Source: CAZAZQ01 sp964489705
Lineage (GTDB): Bacteria; Zixibacteria; MSB-5A5; GN15; FEB-12
Assembly (NCBI GenBank): GCA_964489705.1
Contig: CAZAZQ010000003.1
Coordinates: forward strand, 124,001-188,000
DNA length: 64,000 nt
Direction: 5' to 3'
Numbering within the stretch: position 1 is the first letter of the stretch; every line of letters starts with the position of its first letter. The translations under genes and the position numbers were made by a program. This document shows positions 27,195 through 36,505 of this stretch, one piece after another. The notes under the pieces are model-generated. The model saw only the letters and a program-made list of their open reading frames with translations, did no database searches and was not told where the DNA came from.

Positions 27195-28268
27195 ATGTCG
27201 GTAAAACGTATCAACGCTCTTCGACAGCAGCTTAAAAAGGAAAATTTGGATGGGATGATTGTCTCCCATCTCGACCATATTCGTTACCTCGTCGGCTTTA
27301 CCGGCACGGCGGGACTGTTGCTCATTACAACAAAAAGCGCCCACTTTTTTACCGATTTCCGGTACGCCGAGCAGGCGGCAAAGCAAGTCAAGGGAGCCAA
27401 AGTGCGTATCATCAAACGCGACCCGATTACCGGTTTGAAGGAGTTCCCCGAATTGAACGTCAAGAATGCCAAATATGCTTTCGACAGCGAACATATCACC
27501 GTTGCCCAAAAGGAACGGCTGCACAAGTCCTTGCCGGATGTTCTTTTGGTGGCGAATAACACCCTCTTGGCGGAGTTGGGCTGGGTAAAAGAAAAAGACG
27601 AGATAGCGCTTATCACCAAAGCCGTCGCCATTTCCGATGCCGCTTTTGAGCGGATTCTCTCGATGATTGCCCCCGGCGTCCGTGAACGCGAATTGGCGGC
27701 GGAATTGGAATACCAGATGGCGGTCATGGGCTCCGAAAAACCGGCTTTTGAAACCATCGTCGCTTCGGGTTACCGCTCCGCATTGCCCCACGGGGTCGCC
27801 TCGGAGAAAAAGGTCAAAAAGGGAGAATTTATTACCTTCGACTTCGGAGCCACCGTCGGCGGCTATGTCTCGGATATTACCCGCACCGTGGTGGTGGGAA
27901 AGCCGACCTCGCGCCAGAAGAAAATTTACGACATCGTCCGGCGCGCCCAACGTGCCGGTATTAAAAAGGTTAAAGCGGGCATTATGGCAAATATGGTCGA
28001 CAAAGCGGCACGCGAAGTAATCCGGAAAGCCGGATTCGGCAAGTACTTCGGGCATGGAACGGGACATGGCATCGGTTATTACGTCCACGTGGGACCGCGC
28101 GTGGCGCCGCAGTCGGAAGATAAGTTAGTGGTTAACAACGTCATAACAGTGGAACCGGGCATTTATATTCCCGGCTGGGGCGGGGTGCGTATCGAGGACG
28201 ACGTGGTGGTGACCAGAACCGGGGGAAAGGTTTTGAACAAAGCGCCAAAAAACTTGTTGGTCTTATAA
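27195..28268 (+). CDS. M24-family Xaa-Pro aminopeptidase/dipeptidase
   Basis: 357 residues. The N-terminal creatinase-like domain (about 1-125) precedes a pita-bread catalytic domain with all five metal ligands in place: FDFGATVGGYVSDITRTVVVG (two Asp), FGHGTGHGIGYYVHVGP (His), VITVEPGIYI (Glu) and GVRIEDDVVVT (Glu). It removes N-terminal residues ahead of proline in the cytoplasm. In many bacteria pepQ-like gene, efp and accB are neighbours; here efp is missing and accB follows after 93 bases. Confidence 0.94.
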   Translation: MSVKRINALRQQLKKENLDGMIVSHLDHIRYLVGFTGTAGLLLITTKSAHFFTDFRYAEQAAKQVKGAKVRIIKRDPITGLKEFPELNVKNAKYAFDSEHITVAQKERLHKSLPDVLLVANNTLLAELGWVKEKDEIALITKAVAISDAAFERILSMIAPGVRERELAAELEYQMAVMGSEKPAFETIVASGYRSALPHGVASEKKVKKGEFITFDFGATVGGYVSDITRTVVVGKPTSRQKKIYDIVRRAQRAGIKKVKAGIMANMVDKAAREVIRKAGFGKYFGHGTGHGIGYYVHVGPRVAPQSEDKLVVNNVITVEPGIYIPGWGGVRIEDDVVVTRTGGKVLNKAPKNLLVL

Positions 28269-28361
28269 CGTAAAATTTGTATACTTTTTCATGGAGGTCG
28301 GTGCGGCGACGTGTGCGTTGGCGTGCGGTTTTTCAAAGAAAACGCCAGTTTGAGGTAAAAT

Positions 28362-28859
28362 ATGAACGAGAATTATATCAAGAAATTAATTCGTTTGGTT
28401 GAAGAGTCAAAAGTAGAGTCATTGGAAATCTCCAGTTGGGGTAGGCGGATAAAAATCACCCAACGTCCGCCGGTGGCGACGAACGGAAACGGCCAGCAGG
28501 TCGTCGTTGCCCAGCAATCGGTGCCGCCGGTACCGCAGCCTTCTTCCCCTCCTCCGGCTCCCGCCGCTCCGCCTGCTGCGACTGCCGCCCCGGAAACAAC
28601 CGTTAAAGAAGAGACCGACTTGGTGCCGATAAAATCACCAATGGTCGGAACGTTCTACGCCGCTCCGGCACCCGATGCCGATCCGTATGTCTCGTTGAAC
28701 CAGAAGATAACGGTCGGCCAGGTCGTTTGTATCGTGGAAGCAATGAAATTGATGAACGAGATAGAATCGGAAGTGAGCGGGCGAGTAGCGAAAATTTTGG
28801 TGAAGAACGGAGAACCGGTGGAATTCGGACAGACGCTTTTCTTGATTGAGCCGGACTAA
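28362..28859 (+). CDS. accB: Biotin carboxyl carrier protein of acetyl-CoA carboxylase
   Basis: 165 residues. The N-terminal helix region is followed by a Pro/Ala-rich linker (about residues 60-90) and the biotinyl domain with the target lysine in CIVEAMKLMNEIES. It carries the carboxylated biotin between AccC and AccA/AccD in fatty-acid synthesis. The usual partner accC is not downstream; pilT is. accD occurs at the far end of the window. Confidence 0.96.
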   Translation: MNENYIKKLIRLVEESKVESLEISSWGRRIKITQRPPVATNGNGQQVVVAQQSVPPVPQPSSPPPAPAAPPAATAAPETTVKEETDLVPIKSPMVGTFYAAPAPDADPYVSLNQKITVGQVVCIVEAMKLMNEIESEVSGRVAKILVKNGEPVEFGQTLFLIEPD

Positions 28860-28886
28860 ATCTCGTAATTTGGGAAAGGGATTTCC

Positions 28887-30038
28887 ATGAACTTGAAGCA
28901 AATGCTGGTTGAGATGCTCAACCGGAAAGCCTCGGACTTGCACATCCGGGTGGGTGTTCGGCCGCACTTGCGGGTGAACGGACAACTCGAGCAAATCGCC
29001 ACCGACCCGGTGACCATCGACCTGATGGATCAAATCGTTTCCCAAATCCTGAACGAAAAACAGCGCGAGCGGTTTTTCCGCAAAAACGAGATGGACTTGG
29101 CGTTATCGGTGGCGAAGCTCGGTCGCTTTCGTATCAACCTGTACCGCCAGCGCGGTACGACCGGCATTGCCATTCGTGCCGTCAACACCTTGGTGCCGTC
29201 GTTTGAAGAGCTCAATCTGCCCGAAACGATACGGGATCTGGCGAAAACCCGCCGCGGGCTCATTGTGATTACCGGAACAACCGGTTCCGGGAAATCGACC
29301 ACCTTAGCGGCGCTCATCGAGGAGATGAACTCCACCCGCACTGACAATATTCTCACGATTGAAGACCCTATCGAGTATATCTACCGGGATAAAAAATCCA
29401 TCATCTCCCAGCGGGAGGTGGGCGGCGATACGGAGACCTTCGCTTCGGCGCTGCGCCATGCCTTTCGGCAGGACCCCGACGTAATCCTTATCGGGGAGGT
29501 GCGGGATTTGGAAACGATGTCGATTGCCTTGACCGCTGCCGACACCGGTCACTTGGTGCTGACGACGCTGCACACCTTGAACGTGGTGGAAACGATTACC
29601 CGGATTATTTCTTTCTTCCCGCCGCACCAGCACCAGCAAATCCGATTGCTCCTGGCGGGCACGCTCAAAGCCATCGTCTGCCAGCGGCTCTTGGCGCGGG
29701 CGGATATGCCGGGACGGGTACCGGCGTTGGAAATCATGATTGCATCCGGCGCCATAAAGGAGTGTATCATGGATCCCGCCAAGACGGTTGACATTCCCGA
29801 GCTGATGGAACAAGGCGGAGTACAATACGGGATGCAGACCTTCGACCAGTCGATTATGAAGTTGTATAAGCAAGGCTTGATTTCCTTCGAGGAAGCGATG
29901 AACAATGCGACCAACCCGGATGACTTCGACCTGCGGGTGAAAGGCATCACCGGCACGGCGGAGCGCTGGCAGGACGATACGTCGGATACGGGTGACGAAG
30001 GCCGCTTGGATGCGTCGAATGACTTTATCAAGTACTGA
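28887..30038 (+). CDS. pilT: Twitching motility ATPase PilT
   Basis: 383 residues, a hexameric type IV pilus retraction ATPase. Motifs are Walker A GTTGSGKSTTLA, Asp box TIEDPIEYIY, Walker B DVILIGEVRDLETM and the PilT-specific AIRAVNTLVPSFEELNLP-type N-domain with the C-terminal helix region QRLLARADMPGRVPALEIMIASGAIKECI. It lies 27 bases after accB. It implies functional type IV pili in this organism, relevant to the pseudopilin array at 40-44 kb, although the major pilus genes are not here. Confidence 0.95.
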   Translation: MNLKQMLVEMLNRKASDLHIRVGVRPHLRVNGQLEQIATDPVTIDLMDQIVSQILNEKQRERFFRKNEMDLALSVAKLGRFRINLYRQRGTTGIAIRAVNTLVPSFEELNLPETIRDLAKTRRGLIVITGTTGSGKSTTLAALIEEMNSTRTDNILTIEDPIEYIYRDKKSIISQREVGGDTETFASALRHAFRQDPDVILIGEVRDLETMSIALTAADTGHLVLTTLHTLNVVETITRIISFFPPHQHQQIRLLLAGTLKAIVCQRLLARADMPGRVPALEIMIASGAIKECIMDPAKTVDIPELMEQGGVQYGMQTFDQSIMKLYKQGLISFEEAMNNATNPDDFDLRVKGITGTAERWQDDTSDTGDEGRLDASNDFIKY

Positions 30039-30112
30039 GCAATCCTTAAATGTATTGAAATTTCGGACGGGCGCTTAATCCGGCGCCCCGTCAGCCGATA
30101 AAGGAAAGCGAT

Positions 30113-30697
30113 ATGCGAGGTGTTACCGTGACCATGAGAAAACTGTTCGGTGCAATCTTGATAGGCTTTCTCCTGACGGGCTGTCAGGAGAAGAAACACC
30201 AGGAAACCACACCCCCAGCAAAGGAAGAGGCGAAAATGGCAATGACAGTTACCAGTTCGGCTTTCATTGACGGGGGTATGATTCCGGCGCAATATACGTG
30301 CGACGGCGCCGACATTTCTCCACCCCTGTCAATCAGCGGTGTTCCGGAAGGAACGAAGAGTCTGGCGCTTATTGCCGATGACCCGGATGCGCCTTCGAAA
30401 ACGTGGGTGCATTGGGTGATGTACAACATTCCGCCGGATATGACCGAGATACCGGAGAATGTCCCCAAAGAGGAGTCGCTTGATTTCGGTGCCAAGCAGG
30501 GTGTCAACGACTTCGGTCGCATCGGCTACGGCGGTCCGTGTCCTCCCAGCGGGGTACACCGCTACTACTTCAAACTTTACGCTCTCGACACCACGTTGGA
30601 GATGAGCGGAACCGTCACTATGCAAAAGTTGCTTGGTGCCATGTCCGGACATATTCTCGCCGGAGGGGCGCTGATGGGGAAATATCAACGGCCGTAG
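30113..30697 (+). CDS. YbhB/YbcL-type (Raf-kinase-inhibitor-like/PEBP) lipoprotein
   Basis: 194 residues. A lipoprotein signal (FGAILIGFLLTGC) anchors the protein. The rest is a PEBP fold with the conserved DGADISPPLSISGVP, ALIADDPDAPSKTWVHWVMYNIPPD, and CPPSGVHRYYFKLYALD. PEBP proteins bind small anionic ligands or phospholipid head groups; the bacterial role is unsettled. An ATG 21 bases inside (30134) is an alternative start. A short GGGCGC/GCGCCC hairpin separates it from pilT. Confidence 0.9.
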   Translation: MRGVTVTMRKLFGAILIGFLLTGCQEKKHQETTPPAKEEAKMAMTVTSSAFIDGGMIPAQYTCDGADISPPLSISGVPEGTKSLALIADDPDAPSKTWVHWVMYNIPPDMTEIPENVPKEESLDFGAKQGVNDFGRIGYGGPCPPSGVHRYYFKLYALDTTLEMSGTVTMQKLLGAMSGHILAGGALMGKYQRP

Positions 30698-30718
30698 GAT
30701 GAAAGCGGCGGCGTTACT

Positions 30719-31567
30719 TTGAAAATTTTATCCTTTTTTCTCTGGGCGGGCGTTATCGTGGGGGGAGTGCTTTTCCTTTTCTGGCTTGCCTTGTACTTTC
30801 TTCAAGGACGCCTGGTCTTTTACCCCACCCGCGATTTTGCCGTAACGCCGTCGCAGCTTGGCATAACCTACGAAGAAGTCTCTCTCCCGGTCACGCCGGG
30901 CGAGCAGGTGCACGGCTGGTATTTCCCGGCACGCGGTGAAGAAAAAAACGTCTCGCCGCCGGTCGTTCTCTTTTGTCATGGGAATGCGGGCAACATTTCC
31001 CATCGTTTGGAGACGGCGGAATATCTTCTCGCGCTCGGCGTGTCGGTGCTGTTGTTCGATTATCGCGGCTACGGTAAATCCGGCGGTTCTCCCTCGGAAG
31101 AAAACTTGTATGCCGACGCCAAGGCGGCGTACGAGTGGCTGGTTCGGGAGAAGGGCTTTCGAGCGGAGGATATCGTGCTGTTTGGCCGTTCGCTCGGGGG
31201 AGCGGTGGCGATCGAGGTGGCGCGGCAAATGCCGTGCCGAGGGCTGGTAGTCGAATCGTCGTTTACCTCCGCCGAGGAGATGGCTAAGAAAATGTTTCCC
31301 TTTGTGCCGGGATTGAAGTACGGCTTACGTTATTCTTTCCATTCCCTTCAAAAAATTCCCGCCGTTTCCTGTCCCGTGCTGGTCACCCATTCTCCCGACG
31401 ATGAAATCGTCCCGTACGAAATGGGTAAACGCCTGTATGAAGCTGCCCCCGAACCGAAACGGTTTGTCCGCTTGCAAGGCGGTCACAACGAGCGCGAGTA
31501 CTTCCGGGACGAATCGTACCGGGAAGCCTTGCGAGCGCTTTTTTTCGGGACTCTTACCGCCGAATGA
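30719..31567 (+). CDS. Alpha/beta hydrolase (BEM46/YfhR-like)
   Basis: 282 residues. One N-terminal membrane helix (residues about 3-25) is followed by an alpha/beta hydrolase domain: oxyanion segment FCHGNAGNISHR, nucleophile Ser in FGRSLGGAVA, Asp in THSPDDEIVPYEMG and His in QGGHNEREYF. The order matches BEM46-like serine hydrolases of unknown substrate. The start is a TTG at 30719, 21 bases after the PEBP gene's stop, with no better start in frame. Confidence 0.9.
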   Translation: MKILSFFLWAGVIVGGVLFLFWLALYFLQGRLVFYPTRDFAVTPSQLGITYEEVSLPVTPGEQVHGWYFPARGEEKNVSPPVVLFCHGNAGNISHRLETAEYLLALGVSVLLFDYRGYGKSGGSPSEENLYADAKAAYEWLVREKGFRAEDIVLFGRSLGGAVAIEVARQMPCRGLVVESSFTSAEEMAKKMFPFVPGLKYGLRYSFHSLQKIPAVSCPVLVTHSPDDEIVPYEMGKRLYEAAPEPKRFVRLQGGHNEREYFRDESYREALRALFFGTLTAE

Positions 31568-31772
31568 TTTTTTTGTATGTTTTGTTTCCATCTCTCTGGT
31601 CAAAGAGGGGAAAACCGTTCAAAATGGGTAGAATTTTTATTTGACACTGTTTGCTTCTCTTATTAGGTTGACTGACAAATGGAAAGCTGGGAAACGTAAG
31701 TCGCGATACGGTTAAACGTGGGCGAAAACATTAATTTACCCAATACATAATCAGATGAAGGAGTGTTCTATT

Positions 31773-33008
31773 ATGTACAAAGTGTTCACAGTGGTTCTTG
31801 CGGTGCTCCTTTTGGTGTCCTTGGCAGGAGCGCAGGAATGTGTCGAGTGCCATAAGACCGTCACTCCAAACGTCGTGACGGATTGGCAACTGAGCAAGCA
31901 TAGCCAGAATGACATCGATTGTTCCGCCTGTCATGGTGATGCGCATACCTCGGCATCGGACGTGGCGAAAGTGGAAATTCCCACTCCCGAAACGTGTGCC
32001 GATTGCCACGAAGAACAAGTAACCCAATTCAAAGCCGGGAAGCATTCCATGGCGTGGGCGGCGTTGCAAGCAATGCCGACGACCCACATGCTTCCGTCGG
32101 CGTTGAACTACGGGATGAAGGGATGCGGTGGCTGCCATAAGTTAGGCATCAAGTCGGAAGATGACATTCGAAAATTCAAAGAAGAAGGGGCTGGCTTCGG
32201 GCTGGCATCATGCGATGCCTGTCACACTCGTCACGTCTTCTCCGTCAAGGAAGCGCAACAGCCGCAAGCCTGCCAGACCTGTCATATGGGCTTCGATCAC
32301 CCGCAATGGGAAATGTATTCGACCTCCAAGCACGGCGTGCGGTACCTGCTGAAGCAGAACGGCACGCTGCACGAAGACGTCGCCGCCCCGACCTGTCAGA
32401 CCTGCCATATGCAGGAAGGCAACCACGAAGTGCGGACGCCGTGGGGATTCTTGGCGGTGCGTTTGCCGTTGCCGGAAGACAGCCAGTGGGCGGCTGACCA
32501 GGTGACCATTCTCCAGGCGTTGGGTGTTCTTGACCTTCAAGGGCAGCCGACCGGACGTCTTGACGTCGTGAAAGCGGCTGATGTGGCGCGGTTGACCGAA
32601 GAAGATTTCCAAAGAGAGCGCAACAAATTGCTCAAGGCGTGCAGCCAGTGCCACTCCGAGAATTTCGCCAAGGGTGAATTGGCAAAGGGCGATGAGATGA
32701 TAAAAGAAGTCGATCACCTTTTGGCGGAAGCGATTCGCGAAATCGCCGCTTTGTATAAAGACGGTGTCTTGGAAAAACCGGCAAGCTATGCCGAACCGTT
32801 CCCGGATCTGTTGACCTTCCACGATGCCCCGACTCCAATCGAGCAACAGTTGTTCGTGATGCACCTCAAGCACCGGATGCGAGCGTTTCAGGGGATATTC
32901 CACGCCAATCCGGACTATGCCCTCTGGTACGGATGGAGCGAGATGGTGCGGGATTTGTCGGAAATTCGGATGATGGCTGAGGAGATGCGGGAAAGGCATA
33001 ATAAATAG
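31773..33008 (+). CDS. Octaheme cytochrome c of the hydroxylamine oxidoreductase (HAO) family
   Basis: 411 residues from the ATG at 31773 (GAAGGAG lies ahead). A signal peptide (MYKVFTVVLAVLLLVSLAGA) sends it to the periplasm. Eight CxxCH motifs are visible, the first at residue 23: CVECH, CSACH, CADCH, CGGCH, CDACH, two CQTCH and CSQCH. All are CxxCH, with no CxxCK, so it is not of the NrfA-like octaheme nitrite or tetrathionate reductase types and fits HAO-like octahemes. I cannot see the cross-linking Tyr of oxidative HAO with certainty, so the reductive or another use (nitrite, hydroxylamine, sulfur compounds) is open. The gene stands alone and ends at a strong terminator. Confidence 0.88.
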   Translation: MYKVFTVVLAVLLLVSLAGAQECVECHKTVTPNVVTDWQLSKHSQNDIDCSACHGDAHTSASDVAKVEIPTPETCADCHEEQVTQFKAGKHSMAWAALQAMPTTHMLPSALNYGMKGCGGCHKLGIKSEDDIRKFKEEGAGFGLASCDACHTRHVFSVKEAQQPQACQTCHMGFDHPQWEMYSTSKHGVRYLLKQNGTLHEDVAAPTCQTCHMQEGNHEVRTPWGFLAVRLPLPEDSQWAADQVTILQALGVLDLQGQPTGRLDVVKAADVARLTEEDFQRERNKLLKACSQCHSENFAKGELAKGDEMIKEVDHLLAEAIREIAALYKDGVLEKPASYAEPFPDLLTFHDAPTPIEQQLFVMHLKHRMRAFQGIFHANPDYALWYGWSEMVRDLSEIRMMAEEMRERHNK

Positions 33009-33033
33009 CTTTTTCCCCTTCGAATATTCTCAT

Positions 33034-33066
33034 AAAAGCGGGAGCCGACCTGTTCCCGCTTTTTTT
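33034..33066 (+). terminator. Terminator of the octaheme cytochrome gene
   Basis: Stem AAAAGCGGGA (33034-33043) with TCCCGCTTTT (33054-33063), loop of ten bases, T-run to 33066. Confidence 0.9.
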
Positions 33067-33224
33067 GTGGTTGTATCGTGAATCTTATATCCTTCAAGTG
33101 CTTTCGGGCTCGCGGACAACAATAATTCACCGACGTGGTTCTGTTTGGTAAAACGATTGACAAAAGAGCCGTCGGTGCATATTTTCCCTTCCTGACAAAA
33201 TGAGGAAGAAGAAGTAACAGAATT

Positions 33225-34208
33225 ATGCTCGATACCGCCAAAATGCTGGAGTATATTCGTCCCGTCCAAGCGGACTTGGACGAGTTCGACCAAAAGTTGG
33301 CTGATTACCTGCGGGGGGATTCTCCGCTTATCAGCTCGATTGCCCGGCATCTGCTCCGAACCAAAGGGAAACGGATTCGTCCGGCGTTTCTCTTCTTATC
33401 CTCACGGGCGGCGGATAATTTTACCGAGCGGTCGGTGGACACCTCCCTTTCCATCGAGCTGATTCATACCGCCACCCTTTTGCACGACGATGTCGTCGAC
33501 GAGTCGGAGCTGCGGCGGGGGCAGGAGACGGTCAATGCCCAGTGGACCAACCTCATTTCGGTGTTGATGGGTGACTATCTTTTCGCCAAGGCTTTCCGCA
33601 TCATGGTGGATACCGGCTCGGTCGAACTGATGAAGGCGATTTCCCGCGCCACCGAGCGGGTTTCCGTCGGCGAGCTGCGGCAGATTGAGGAAACCAGCAA
33701 TTTTGACCTCTCCGAACAGGAATACTTAACGATTATCGCCGACAAGACCGCTTCTCTGTTTGCTGTCTCGTGTGAAGCAGGTCCTATCCTCAACCACCGC
33801 GACGAAAGAGAACGCCGTCGCTTTGCCACCTTCGGCGAGAAAGTCGGCACCGCTTTCCAGATAGCCGATGATTTGCTGGATTTTGTCGGCAATGTCGAAA
33901 TTACCGGGAAAGAACCGGGCAACGATGTCCTTACCGGAAAAGTAACCCTACCGTTGATTTATTCCCTCAAAAAAGTCAACAAAGCCAGTCGCAAAGAAAT
34001 CATTTCCCACCTCACCAACGGCGGAGGACCGGAATCGTTCGAGGTGGTTTTTGATTTCGTCCGGGAAAACGGCGGCATCGAGTATGCTTATCGCCGTGCC
34101 GACGAGCTGAGTCAACAGGGGTTGGACGCCATCAGCGGAATCGCGCCTTCGATTTATTTCGATTCGTTGGCCAACATGGTGCAGTTTACCACGGCGCGCG
34201 CATCGTAA
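33225..34208 (+). CDS. Long-chain polyprenyl diphosphate synthase
   Basis: 327 residues, an isoprenoid synthase. The first aspartate-rich motif is LLHDDVVDESELRRG, the second QIADDLLDFVGN. It elongates farnesyl diphosphate to the side chain of the respiratory quinone (octaprenyl/heptaprenyl class); the chain length cannot be read reliably from sequence. KGKRIRPAFLFL is the substrate-binding lysine/arginine segment. It stands alone between the cytochrome and the VWA-like gene. Confidence 0.93.
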   Translation: MLDTAKMLEYIRPVQADLDEFDQKLADYLRGDSPLISSIARHLLRTKGKRIRPAFLFLSSRAADNFTERSVDTSLSIELIHTATLLHDDVVDESELRRGQETVNAQWTNLISVLMGDYLFAKAFRIMVDTGSVELMKAISRATERVSVGELRQIEETSNFDLSEQEYLTIIADKTASLFAVSCEAGPILNHRDERERRRFATFGEKVGTAFQIADDLLDFVGNVEITGKEPGNDVLTGKVTLPLIYSLKKVNKASRKEIISHLTNGGGPESFEVVFDFVRENGGIEYAYRRADELSQQGLDAISGIAPSIYFDSLANMVQFTTARAS

Positions 34209-34333
34209 TGACAAACTCATGATATCTCTGTCTTGCGGTGTGCTTCCTTTGAATTTTCTCTTGGGAAAAGCGTTCACGAGGGGCTATCTTCCCAAAGTAA
34301 ACCATCATTGTCGCTGCGAGTATAAGAAGAGAT

Positions 34334-36505
34334 ATGTTCGGCTTTAAGGATGTCACGGTAAACATACTCACCTCTTCACCTACCCTGGTGATACTGGCGT
34401 TTCTTGCTTTGGTGGTTTTGGCGGTGCTGCTGTACCGAAAGACCAACCCGCCTTTGCCCGTCTATGTTCGGCTCATTTTGGCGGTGTTGCGCTTGATTGC
34501 CGTGGTGTCGCTGGTGTTGGTGCTGTTGGAACCTATTGTCGGCTATACCCGTCAGTTTACCCGCTCCCCGCGCGTTTCCCTTCTTTTGGACAATTCTTCC
34601 AGCATGGATAAAATTGAGGCGGAAAAGTCCCGCCGCACTCGTCTGGATTCTCTTTTGTCGTCGTCCTCGTTTGCCCGCCTTACTTCCCAAGCCGACGTGA
34701 GCCGTGCGTATTTCGGAGGAAATCTCGCTTCTTCGCCCGAACGAGTTGATCGGGACAAAACGGCGCTGGGAGATGCCTTGTATCAATTGAAGCAGGAACA
34801 ACTGACCGAACCGGCGGACTACTGGCTGGTGTTCAGCGACGGTCGTTGGAATTACGGACGGGACCCGGCGACGGCGGTAAAGAGCGTTGCCCTCCCTGTG
34901 ATGTGCGTAGATATTACCACCGGTACCGGCAACTTTGATGTCGGTATCTCTGACATCGAATATAACCCGGTCGTTTTCTCGGGGCAGAAAACGGAAATCA
35001 AAGTCAAGCTGGCGTGGCAGGATGCCTTGAACAAAAATATCCGGATCGAACTGCTCGATTCCGCCACAGTGCTGGATAAAAAGCGGCTGGCGGTTTCCCA
35101 GGAGGTCGGGTTCGGTGATGTTACGTTGGAATACCTTCCCACCAGACCGGGGCAGCATATCCTTCGGATAGATATTCCTCCTGTGGAGGGTGAAGAGCTC
35201 ACGCACAACAATCACCGTTCGATTGCCGTCAAGGTGCTCAAAAGCCGTTTGTCGGTCTTGTTGGTTACGGCACATCCGGATTACGAAGTCGGCTTTTTGA
35301 AAAGATTTTTATCGAATTCCGGGAAGTATGACGTGGAGTTGAAAGTCACCGCTCCGAAATCGGGAAATCTGTACGGTGCCTTCCCTTCTCGCCAGAGTGA
35401 ATTGAACCGCTATGACCTCGTCATTTTGTATGACCCCGACCCGCGAAGTTTGGATGCGGCACAACGCTTGCTCTCTTCGTATCTCAACGAAAAAGGGGGA
35501 GCTCTCTGGGTGTTGATGGGGGAGCAATTCGCCAAACGGGGACCGGTCGCATGGTTCAACCGGCTGCTTCCTTTCTACCAGACAAAAGGGCGACGAGCGG
35601 CGTTTTCCCCGTTCCATATTCAACCGTCCGAGGGCAATCTCTTCCATCCGGCGCTGCGACTGGCGGAGACTCAGTCCGATATTCGGGAACGGTGGTCTCA
35701 ACTGCCTCCCTTTCTGTTGTTGGTTCCCTGTGACAGCGTGGCAAAGGACGCGGTGGTGTTGGCAAGCGCCCCGTATGCGAAATCCGAGCAGGGAAAACTT
35801 CCCGCTTTGGGCTACAAACGCTTCGGACCGGGAAAGGTCTTTGCCAGCGCCGTCTTGCCGTTTTGGACGTGGGACTTCGTCAGCTTAGGTTTCGGCGAAG
35901 ACAATCGTTCTTACAAAGCGTTTGTGGAAGGGGTGGTCAGTTGGCTGACGGTCAAAGATGACTTCGAGCCGATCCGCATCGCTCCACAGAAAGAAGTGTT
36001 CGCCCGCGGCGAGCCGGTGGTTTTCGAGGGATTTGCCTATGATTTGGGCTATCGTCCCCTGCCGGACGTGACCGGGATAGTTCGTTTGGAGCGAACTGAC
36101 GGTGCCGACACCTTGGAAACCGACTTGGTCCCTTTGGGGGAAGGAAAATACCGTGCCGACTTTTTCAATATCCCTCCCGGTAAGTATCACTTCACGGCAA
36201 CGTTTGAAAAGAACGGACGGCTGCTGAAAAAGGACGAAGGTTCTTTGTTCATTGAATCGTTTTCGCTCGAAGAGTTCGACCAGCGGGGAAATCCGGCGGC
36301 GCTGAAGGCGATTGCAAAGCTTTCGGGCGGTGCTTATTTCACTTTTGAAGAGTTTGACCGGGCAATTGACGCCATGAAACTTGCTCCCCTCGTGGAAAGC
36401 CGAAAAGGAGAGGTAGTCGTGTGGAACAAACTGTGGCTCCTCTTTGCGGTTATCGGTGCTTTGTCGGTGGAATGGCTCTTACGGAAAATCTATCAGTTGG
36501 TTTGA
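34334..36505 (+). CDS. BatA-like membrane protein with VWA-like domain
   Basis: 723 residues. Two N-terminal membrane helices (about 14-33 and 43-65), a large extracytoplasmic or cytoplasmic core, and a final helix near the C-terminus (LWLLFAVIGALSVEWLL). Residues about 80-200 look like a von Willebrand A fold with a MIDAS-like LLLDNSSSMDK and FSDGRW. Further on there are Ig-like regions (VFSGQKTEIKVKLAWQD, FARGEPVVFEGFAYD) and a glutamine-amidotransferase-like segment around residues 305-420. This architecture is common in FCB bacteria; the function is unknown. Its 3' end overlaps the convergent HisKA-like gene by 13 bases. Confidence 0.83.
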   Translation: MFGFKDVTVNILTSSPTLVILAFLALVVLAVLLYRKTNPPLPVYVRLILAVLRLIAVVSLVLVLLEPIVGYTRQFTRSPRVSLLLDNSSSMDKIEAEKSRRTRLDSLLSSSSFARLTSQADVSRAYFGGNLASSPERVDRDKTALGDALYQLKQEQLTEPADYWLVFSDGRWNYGRDPATAVKSVALPVMCVDITTGTGNFDVGISDIEYNPVVFSGQKTEIKVKLAWQDALNKNIRIELLDSATVLDKKRLAVSQEVGFGDVTLEYLPTRPGQHILRIDIPPVEGEELTHNNHRSIAVKVLKSRLSVLLVTAHPDYEVGFLKRFLSNSGKYDVELKVTAPKSGNLYGAFPSRQSELNRYDLVILYDPDPRSLDAAQRLLSSYLNEKGGALWVLMGEQFAKRGPVAWFNRLLPFYQTKGRRAAFSPFHIQPSEGNLFHPALRLAETQSDIRERWSQLPPFLLLVPCDSVAKDAVVLASAPYAKSEQGKLPALGYKRFGPGKVFASAVLPFWTWDFVSLGFGEDNRSYKAFVEGVVSWLTVKDDFEPIRIAPQKEVFARGEPVVFEGFAYDLGYRPLPDVTGIVRLERTDGADTLETDLVPLGEGKYRADFFNIPPGKYHFTATFEKNGRLLKKDEGSLFIESFSLEEFDQRGNPAALKAIAKLSGGAYFTFEEFDRAIDAMKLAPLVESRKGEVVVWNKLWLLFAVIGALSVEWLLRKIYQLV

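Noticed and set aside
30069..30088. GGGCGC/GCGCCC hairpin after pilT as a terminator
   Set aside because: There is no T-run after the stem, so intrinsic termination is doubtful.
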